This document shows, in pieces, positions 56,811 to 64,000 of a DNA stretch of 64,000 nucleotides; the first letter of the stretch is position 1, and every line of letters starts with the position of its first letter. Made by a program: the position numbers and the translations under genes. The DNA comes from Areca catechu (lineage: Eukaryota; Streptophyta; Magnoliopsida; Arecales; Arecaceae): NCBI GenBank assembly GCA_021397845.1, contig CM038044.1:62657851-62721850 (forward strand), read 5' to 3'. The notes below the pieces were generated by a model. The model was not told the origin of the DNA and made no database searches. It saw only the letters and a program-made list of their open reading frames with translations.

Positions 56811-57540
56811 AAATATCAAAATTGTTTTGAGTTCTAAGAAGTTGGGCTATGTGCTTGACCAGGAATCCCTTGTTTTACCTAACCATCCAAATGCTTGTCA
56901 GACAACTACATATAAAAAATGGATGGAAGATAATAATAAGGTTAAGTGTTACATGTTAGCCTCAATGTTAAATAAATTATAGAGCCAACATGAGGATATG
57001 ACAACTGCTAAATCGATTCTGATTCACCTGCAAGTGTTATAAGGTGAACAAAGTCGAATTGCATGTTTCGAGATGTCAAAAAGGCTTTTCAACAACAAGA
57101 TGCATGAAGGGCGGTCCATCCATGATCATTATTTGTTAATGATCAAGGACACAGAACAGCTTGAAAAGCTGGGCATTCCTATTCACAGGGAGCTTCAGGT
57201 GAATTTGATACTCCATCCTTGACTAGTTCATATACTCAGTTTGTTATGAACTATAATATGAACAAGTTGAATTATACCTTTCCTGAATTATTGAATATGT
57301 TGGTAAGCAATGAGGGGATCCTGAAGAGTTTAAGGGGCTCAATTTTCTTTGTGGAACAGTCTTCCTCCAAAAGAAAGTCTACTTGGAAGAAGAAGAAACC
57401 TGCAAAGAAGCAGAAGAAGGAAAACAAATAGAAGAAGGACACTCCTAAGAAAGCCAAGGTTAACAAAGAAAAATTTTTCCACTGCAATACGAATGGCCAC
57501 TGGAAAAGAAATTATCCTCTCTACCTGGAAAGCTTAAAGA
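56811..57540 (+). pseudogene. C4 gag pseudogene
   Basis: Reads a copia Gag lacking a clear start: IVLSSKKLGYVLDQE, KCYMLASMLNKL (then a stop), GEQSRIACFEMSKRLFNNKM, LEKLGIPIHRELQVNLIL, then a shifted frame with NYNMNKLNYTFPELLNML, a Lys-rich region and a damaged zinc knuckle FHCNTNGHWKRNY near 57478-57520, in which the first and last Cys are lost. Several stops and frameshifts. Related in layout to C1 and C5 Gag but clearly distinct. Confidence 0.82.
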
Positions 57541-58039
57541 AATAGAAGGAGGATGCACCTTTTTAAGGTAAGTCAAAACTCATTATTGAATCTAACCTAA
57601 CAGTTTCATCTACTTTTAGTTGGATTTTAGACTATGGCTCTAGTGCTCATATATGCATTTCAATGCAGGGTCTAGAATGAAGTAGAATGCTGAGAGAAGG
57701 TGAGATGGTCCTACATGTCAGAAATGGAGCAAATGTTGCTGCACAAGTTATTGGATCATACTCTCTGGTATTACCTTTAGGATTTAGATTAGTACTTAGT
57801 GATTATTATTTTATATCTGGAGCTAGAAAAAATTTAATTTCTATCTTTGTGGTAGCACAGGAAAGATTTGAATTTACATTCAATAAAGACTTTTGTAATA
57901 TTTATTTTAGAAATAAATTAGTTACAAAAGCTATTTTAATTGACAATCTTTATTATTTGCATGCCGATGCATCTTTGAATATTAACGAGAAAATTAAAGT
58001 GAATGCCATAGGACATAAACGTGCTAGAGATGATCTAAA
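57541..58039 (+). pseudogene. C4 protease and start of pre-integrase, cut by C5
   Basis: The protease motif near 57619-57660 reads WILDYGSSAHIC, with DYG in place of DTG. A frame from 57687 continues MLREGEMVLHVRNGA, SYSLVLPLGFRLVL and ARKNLISIFVVAQ, up to GHKRARDDLN, where C5 begins. The expected WHCRLGH block is missing because of the insertion. Confidence 0.8.
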
Positions 58040-60337
58040 TGTTGGGAATTATGTCCCAAAGCCAATCACCTGGGTTGTAGGCGGTTGAACTATGTATTAT
58101 ACTCTTTCTTTGAATTAATAAAATATTATTTTTGGCAGCTCATCACATATTGTATTTCCCTGAAATGAACTCTTTCCATGTGATGAAGTCCTTAGGACTA
58201 CACTGACTTCGATACAGAGAGGATGTATCGAGTGGTCCTTAAACCTTGTTCACAACAAAAGGATATATTGTACTGGACGGCAATATATCGTATAGGTTGT
58301 TGTAGTTCACATCATTTGGTTGTCCTCTTGACTAAATGAGTGTGGTGACACTGATGTGATCTACAAGTGGGATATGTGATATCTCATTGAACGTGACTCC
58401 GTGCAGCCCCTTTCTATCAAAGGGATACTCATGATTGGATATGGGTATATGTGTCCCTCTGACCTGAGGTCATCACGGTAGCTTGCAAGCAACTCCCTGT
58501 GCTTTGGTGCCGGACTATCCGGATTTTTAATCCGGTGACGGAAGGTTTCTGGGTACAGGCAAGCACTTGTGGAGCAGTGATGGACCAAGATGGAATTGAC
58601 CTGTCCAAACAGTTTGGATTGAATGTCTCGCAGTATCTCAATTTAGCAAATCCTCGGCTGGGGTAGCCCTAGTGAAGAGTCACTGGGCTTGCAAGGTTGA
58701 GACACGTAGTCAACTGACTCAGTCTGGGTTGGCAGCCCAATCTCAGTCATCCTGAGCATTAGAGGTCAAAGGGATGAATTATACGGTAACCATATGCCAG
58801 AGGTTCGATAGTTTGCTCTCGCATCTTCGACCTATCCGAACGTCGGGACCCATTGCTAGATGGTTTCCTGTGCTGGTACTAGAATTGTTCTAGTGCTACT
58901 GTTTAGGTTTGAACCTATGAGGTCACACGCCACAGAGGATTACTCTCTGATCCGGATACCGATTACGATTGGGAATCGTCTCGGTTTTATGGTCACAGCA
59001 TTTTTGAGCACTCTTTTCCCCGTCTTGTCCTTGTCTGTGTCAACCGAAAATTGTTTCGGGCTGACCAGGACTGCGCCAGGATTTTTTTGAATCAGTTTTG
59101 AACTGATTCAGAATTCGTTTCGGCCTCCAATTGGTTGTGAACCAATTGAACCAATTCAATTGAATTGAACCCCTTTTTAATTGGACAGGTTATTTAAACC
59201 AATGGGATTGGACCAGTTTTATTTGAATCGGTATTTTCTTTGGACCGGTTTTCACGTTTCATTGCTGCTAGAAGGCCAAACGACCGAAGAGGCCAATCGA
59301 CGCTGGGCGGGCGTCCTTTCTTCTACCTCCACCGGATGCTTTAACCTCTTGTTATTGCTGGTTAAATGGGTGATTAGCAACCGTTGCCTCTTGGCCTCCC
59401 AGTCTCTCCGTCTCCCTCTCCATTATGCCTATATATACACCATGCAACAACAGCTCTGTTTCGTGGTTGTGACACCGTGTGAAGAGCTGAAAAATAGCAG
59501 TCTCCATTGAGTGTTTGAGAGATCATTCCTTTCATCCATTGCATACTCCTGGGCTGGTTTTTTGTAGAGTGTGAGGGAGAGAAACAAAGCCCTTTACCTA
59601 TTGTTTCTTGTGCTCAAACTCGGACTGCAGCAAAGGTGCTGCTGCCATTAACCAGTGACCGTGTGTCTCCTTCCAGCGGCTAGCACCATGTGTGAAGGTG
59701 GATCGGAGGGCCCCCAGCATGTCTCCCCTCTAGAGGGAGTACTCTTCTACTCCTAGGAGCAAGCTACGCGAGCCGGGTTCGCCGCTGCAGCTCCAAATGC
59801 GAAGATTAACCTGCTGTCCTGTTCTGCTGCAGTTTTCTGGCAGCAGACTTTTGGAGATTTTATGCACCTGTTTTAGATTATTTCGATTGTAGATATCGGT
59901 GGCAAATCGAAGTAGATTCGTCCACCTTGCCGCTGCTGAAGTTTGAGAGCAAACGGGGGTCCGGAAGGTGGTGTTTGGATGACATTTTCAAACCTCAAAA
60001 CAGGACATCCCACGGTTCCAAGGAAGAAGGCTGGAATAGTTTTATTCCAGCTATTCCAGCCTATTCCAGGTTTATTCCAGAATTATTCCAGGCAGAATAA
60101 AGGTACGGAAAATTATTTTTTTTTAATCATGCATAAATAGATTTATTTGTTTAATTTTTGCAAATATTTGTTACTCATGATACATGCCTACATGCAACAT
60201 GAATAGATTAGGTTCTGGACGGAGCAGTTTTCTGTTGCACGGATTTTTTAAAAATATTTTAAAATCCATTCTGCTCCCGCAGCTGTTCGCATTCCTAGTG
60301 TAGGATCATGTCAAACCAACTGCACCATTTTCTTTCA
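58040..60337 (+). repeat. C5 5' LTR
   Basis: 2298 bp, TGTTGGGAATTATG...CTTTCA. TATA box TATATATA at 59430-59437, followed by a GC-rich transcribed part. ORFs at 58860-59510 and on the minus strand at 58361-58641 have counterparts in solo LTR A and are not genes. Confidence 0.9.
59430..59437 (+). promoter_or_regulatory. C5 LTR TATA box
   Basis: TATATATA in GCCTATATATACACC, at the position equivalent to TATAAATA (27171) in solo LTR A. Confidence 0.6.
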
Positions 60338-60338
60338 G

Positions 60339-60350
60339 TGGTATCAGAGC
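60339..60350 (+). other. C5 primer-binding site
   Basis: TGGTATCAGAGC, 1 bp after the LTR, for initiator tRNA-Met. Confidence 0.92.
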
Positions 60351-61857
60351 AGGTTGCATGTGTAATCTATTCCTGTATGCATGTTTATAGATTAAAATTT
60401 GTTTAATCTAATTTAAATGTATCATGATTTCTTTTTGGAACCTAGTTGAGACCTTCACCATGACCGTGTATCTTTGACATGATGCGGATCGTCTGTGTTT
60501 GCCTCTTCAGAAGGATCCTTAAAGAATTTTTAAAATTAAAAATGTTTTAATTTGATGATACATGTTTTAGGCATGTTTTATATGGATATGAAATATTTAT
60601 AAAATTTGAATCTTGATGCATGATTTGTTATGTAAAAATGTTTTACATTGTGACTTAATTAAAAAATATTTTAATTAAGTGTTTGGCTTATTAAAAATTT
60701 TAGGTTTATGAAATCTAAAACATTGCATAAGCCATTTTGGGTTAAATTGGGTTAGCTGACTAGTTGGGTTCATCACTGGGTTAGACCTAAGTTTAGTTGA
60801 ACCGGATTACAAGAAGATTAAACAAAAGTTGTTTAAGGCCCTTCTTTAGAACTATCTAATAGTTAGATTAGTTGATCCATTCATCTAAAATGGATCCAAT
60901 TAGTGGCTCAGTGGACGCCCGAGTCTTTAGGCTAGTCTGATCGAGTCTGGTAAACCGACTAGTGTCGAGGTAGGTTTGGCATTGTGATCATGGTTGTATG
61001 AGGCTACCTCTTTCCTGGCCAACTTGGTTGGTGTCTAGGAAAGATGGTTAATGGCGGATACTCACCCATGATCTTACCTACCTGGCTAGTCGAGTCGACC
61101 AGAACTGATTGGATAAGCTCAATGACTCGAGTTAACCCATGTCACCCAGGTTGATCGGTCGACTGATCTATAGGTGCCCATGGATCGTTTGTTGATTTAT
61201 TTCAACCCTCCTGAAATCTGATTGATTTAGTGGGAGGATGATCCATGTCCTTGTCTTTTCTTCTGTCATAATTAAAAATCCTCTAAAATTATTAGGTCCT
61301 TAAAAAGACTAAGTCAAAGAGTTGACAGTGTCTTAGCCTCCCATTAAGTTGGATAGAAATGTGTCCACTAGCTTGGTGTGCATCGGCAGTTCCATAGAAC
61401 GGGTGTACATCCGGCGACTGGAATTTCTATCTGATCGATGATGGTTCAGTGCAACCTCCTTAACGGGACCAGGTGGGCCGGCCATAGTCGGGCTTGGTCT
61501 TTAGTTAGCTGGAAGCATTGGATTTGTCATTTTAATGGTTGGACCTAAACAGAGACCCGCAATAGGAGTCCCCTAGGCCGATTGGGGTGTTCTCTGGGGC
61601 AAAATGAAATACTGAAAATTGTTTAGGGAAACAATTGGTTTACGAACCTACCTTTAGGCTCATATGGGTGAGCTGGCCATAGTCGGGCTCATGCGAGGCC
61701 TATTGGATTTCAGTACCCACTTGAAAAAGTGTTTTCACAGATTGGAGTTAGAGGCTACCAATCTGAAAAATTAGTGGGAGAAACCTTTAGACTAAAGTCC
61801 AAGTCTTTTGGTTAAATTATTAATTCATACACTAATTTGGTCTTATTTTCTTTTTAG
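60351..61857 (+). promoter_or_regulatory. C5 leader with repeated hairpins and an acceptor-like end
   Basis: Non-coding. GGCCATAGTCGGGCT occurs at 61480 and 61675, each between pairing arms (GACCAGG.../...CTTGGTC and GGTGAGC/GCTCATG). A long-range 9-bp stem GATAGAAAT/ATTTCTATC spans about 61342-61432. The leader ends TTTTCTTTTTAG directly on the gag ATG, resembling a 3' splice site; C2 has the same. Confidence 0.6.
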
Positions 61858-62696
61858 ATGTCTTCCAATTTATCGCTCCGGTCACTTCTCGACAACGAGA
61901 AGTTAAAGGGTCACAACTTCGATAGTTGGTATCGAAGGTTGAGAATCGTTCTGGAGCATGAACGGATCCTCTATGTGATAACGGATCCGGCACCTGAAAT
62001 CCCTCCCTCTAATGCACGGAGTTCGGTCAGAGACGCTTATGTGAAGTGGGTCTCTGATCGGACTACTGTCCGATGCATTATGTTAGCGGTGATGAACGAC
62101 GAGTTCAGTCGCAAATTCTAGGAAGCCCAACCTGATGAAATCCTACAAAAGTTGAAGGAATCCTTCGGCACCCCGGATTATATAGAATGGTACAAAGTGT
62201 CTTGTGCCATCTACAATTCCAAGATGCCGAATGGTGGTTCAATCACGATCATGTATTATACATGATCGAGCTGATTGAAAAGCTGGGCAAACTCGGATGC
62301 CCCTTGCACGAGTAGCTCAGCAAGGATGCGATCCTGAATTCTCTTCCCTCTTCCTATCTTGATTTTCTCGATCATTATAGAATGAACAAGCCTGCAGTCA
62401 ACTACCATGGTCTTTTGGGGTTGCTGCAGACTTTCGAGAAAGACCACCAACTGAATAAGGGGGTGGTGAATTTAGTGGGAGGTAGTAGAGGTTGTCGTCC
62501 CTTTAAGAAAGGGAAGAAGAAAATAAATAAAAAGGAAAAGAAGGTGCAGTATGCTCCTGGCCCTAGTCAGACCAGGAAGTATAAGGCTGATCAATCTTCT
62601 GCAGAATATTTCTACTGCAAGAAGAAGGGACACTGGAAGAGGAACTGTTCTCTTTATATTGCGTCCCTTGATCCGAACAAGCCGAGAAAGTAGAAG
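61858..62696 (+). pseudogene. C5 gag, interrupted
   Basis: ATG at 61858, MSSNLSLRSLLDNEKLKGHN, then WYRRLRIVLEHERILYVITD. TAG at 62119, a frameshift near 62190-62260 and TAG at about 62313; the frame recovers at 62382-62693 with NKPAVNYHGLLGLLQTFEKD, a Lys-rich part and the zinc knuckle FYCKKKGHWKRNC, whose first Cys is replaced by Tyr. Gag cannot be made intact from this copy. Confidence 0.85.
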
Positions 62697-63323
62697 TCTG
62701 CTGAACAAGGTATTTTTATGATAAAACCTTGTAATTACTCTATTGTTGATACTGCTAACTGGGTATTGGATACTGGTAGTCCAATTAACGTTTGTAATTC
62801 GTTACAGGGACTTCAAGTTAGCAGAAGATTTGAAGATGGAGAACAGTTTCTGAGCATCGGGAATGGAAATCATGTTCCAGTACTGGCAGTCGGAGTTCTG
62901 CATCTTGTCTTTGAGTCTTGTACTGTCGAACTAGTCGACTGTCACTATTGTCCTAGTTTCATTATGACCATAATCTCTGTAGGCCTTTTAGCCAATTGTG
63001 GTTTTGAACTATCAATAAAAGAAGATTTTTGTAATGTTATTTTGAATAACTCTATTATAATAAAAGCTAGATTAAATAATAGCATATATGTACTATCAAG
63101 GCCTGTTAGTGTAATGTACACTTCTAGCAAACGCCCAAGGTTACATAATGTCAACGATTTGTATCTTTGGCACTGTAGGCTAGGTCATATTAACCAAAAT
63201 AGGATAAACAAGATGCGAGGAGATGGACTCCTCGAGGTTAGTGATTCTGAATCACTGCCCACTTGTGAATCCTGTTTACTTGGTAAAATGACCAAGTCAC
63301 CTTTTACTGGAAATGGTGAATGA
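62697..63323 (+). pseudogene. C5 protease and pre-integrase
   Basis: The frame from ATG 62718 reads VLDTGSPINVCNSLQGLQ, with protease DTG intact, then pre-integrase LYLWHCRLGHINQNRINKM and CESCLLGKMTKSPFTG. It stops at TGA (63321), where C1-like relatives have Arg (NGERTKE). A single CGA to TGA change would explain it. Confidence 0.87.
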
Positions 63324-64000
63324 GCTACAGAACTTCTAAGTCTCATACATACTGATGTATGTGGACCGATGACAGTTAGTGCTAGAGGAGGATACAAATA
63401 TTTCATTACTTTTATAGACGACTTTTCAAGGTTCGGTTATGTCTTCTTAATGAGACATAAGTCCGAGTCGTTTGAAATGTTCAAACGATACCGTAATGAA
63501 GTAGAAAAGCAAACTGGAAAAAGTATTAAAACCCTTCGATCTGATCGAGGTGGTGAATACTTATCTGGTGAATTTTTGACATATCTTGAGGAGAATGGAA
63601 TTCTCTCTCAGTGGACTCCTCCAGGAACACCGCAGTTGAATGGTGTGTCCGAAAGGAGGAATCGAACCTTGTTGGACATGGTTCGATCCATGATGGGCTT
63701 TGCAAATCTGCCGCTATCCTTTTGTAGATATGCGCTTCAGATAGCCTGCTACTTGTTAAATAATGTTCCAAGTAAGTCTGTTGTCTCCACTCCGTATGAG
63801 ATGTGGAATGGACATAAACCCTCAATCTCACACCTTCGGGTCTGGGGTTGTCCGGCTTACGTAAAGCGTTTAGACTCAGACAAATTTGGTCCAAGGTCTG
63901 ATCGGTGTTTATTCATTGGTTATCCTAAGGAAACCAAAGGGTATTTCTTCTACTTGGAGAATGAACAAAAGGTGTTCGTTGCTCTTAGAGCTATCTTTTT
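63324..64000 (+). CDS. C5 integrase, partial, open to window end
   Basis: Directly after the TGA the same frame stays open for 225 codons: SLIHTDVCGPMTV (first catalytic Asp), [27 protein letters not shown] (second Asp), PQLNGVSERRNRTLLDMVRS (catalytic Glu), NNVPSKSVVSTPYEMW and CLFIGYPKETKGYFF. It is part of the Pol polyprotein rather than a separate gene and lacks its own start. It would cut host DNA and join the cDNA. It continues past 64000. Confidence 0.9.

Larger units (their letters stand above)
31278..58039 (+). mobile_element. C4: Ty1/copia element, hosting G3 and cut by C5
   Basis: The 5' LTR is 31278-33018 plus 54778-55249 (about 2.2 kb once G3 is removed), followed by PBS-like TGGTATCAAAGC at 55251-55262, a 1.5-kb leader, gag, protease and pre-integrase, until C5 inserts at 58040. 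The remainder and 3' LTR would lie right of C5, outside the window. Its LTR length, leader and Gag resemble C5 and C2. Gag and later frames are broken. Confidence 0.85.
58040..64000 (+). mobile_element. C5: Ty1/copia element, 5' part only
   Basis: Inserted in the C4 pre-integrase. 5' LTR 58040-60337, PBS 60339-60350, 1.5-kb leader, gag with stops, protease/pre-integrase, and an open integrase frame up to the window end. RT, RNase H, 3' LTR and the second TSD are outside. The expected TSD is CTAAA (58035-58039). Solo LTR A (25418-27940) is the same family. Confidence 0.92.

Noticed and set aside
56514..56819. 101-aa minus-strand ORF
   Set aside because: Antisense to the C4 leader with no domain; the leader hairpins and downstream gag explain the region.

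Overview
The window is plant nuclear DNA made of nested LTR retrotransposons. I see no host gene, tRNA, rRNA or CRISPR array. The evidence for a plant is Ty1/copia and chromodomain Ty3/gypsy polyproteins, a Sirevirus-type copia, and primer-binding sites matching initiator tRNA-Met (TGGTATCAGAGC). The nesting suggests a large, repeat-rich genome. I cannot name the species.

Layout, left to right. (1) 1-17018: the 3' part of a decayed Sirevirus-like copia, S1 (+), split by copia C1 (-, 5437-15356, TSD TATGA). (2) 17019-31277: a very decayed copia, C2 (-). Its 5' LTR was hit twice: by L1, a non-autonomous LTR element (22776-30467, TSD TTAAT), and by copia C4 at 31278. The right LTR of L1 holds two solo LTRs: A (25418-27940, TSD TTCCA) and B (28415-29946). 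(3) 31278-58039: C4 (+). Its 5' LTR is split by a 21.7-kb block, the decayed chromovirus derivative G3 (33019-54772), which itself contains G2 (35574-42380, TSD ATTCA) and G1 (43810-52542, TSD GAAAG). (4) 58040-64000: the 5' end of copia C5 (+), inserted into C4 and running off the window.

G1 is a full-length chromovirus with one uninterrupted 1683-aa Gag-Pol-chromodomain frame and nearly identical LTRs. G2 has equally fresh LTRs but lacks the Gag core, protease, RT, RNase H and most of integrase. It keeps the Gag N-terminus, a zinc knuckle, a long unknown segment and an integrase C-terminus with chromodomain. G3 is an older copy of the same non-autonomous design. All three share leader sequence blocks, so the natural reading is that G1-type elements supply enzymes in trans to G2-type elements.

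The most striking non-coding structure is in the C1 leader: four hairpins with the same palindromic loop but four different, self-complementary stems, which looks like a conserved RNA dimerisation or packaging signal. Simpler repeated hairpins occur in the leaders of C2, C4 and C5. Two unrelated elements (G2 and L1) carry a second primer-binding-site-like sequence inside the 3' end of both LTRs.
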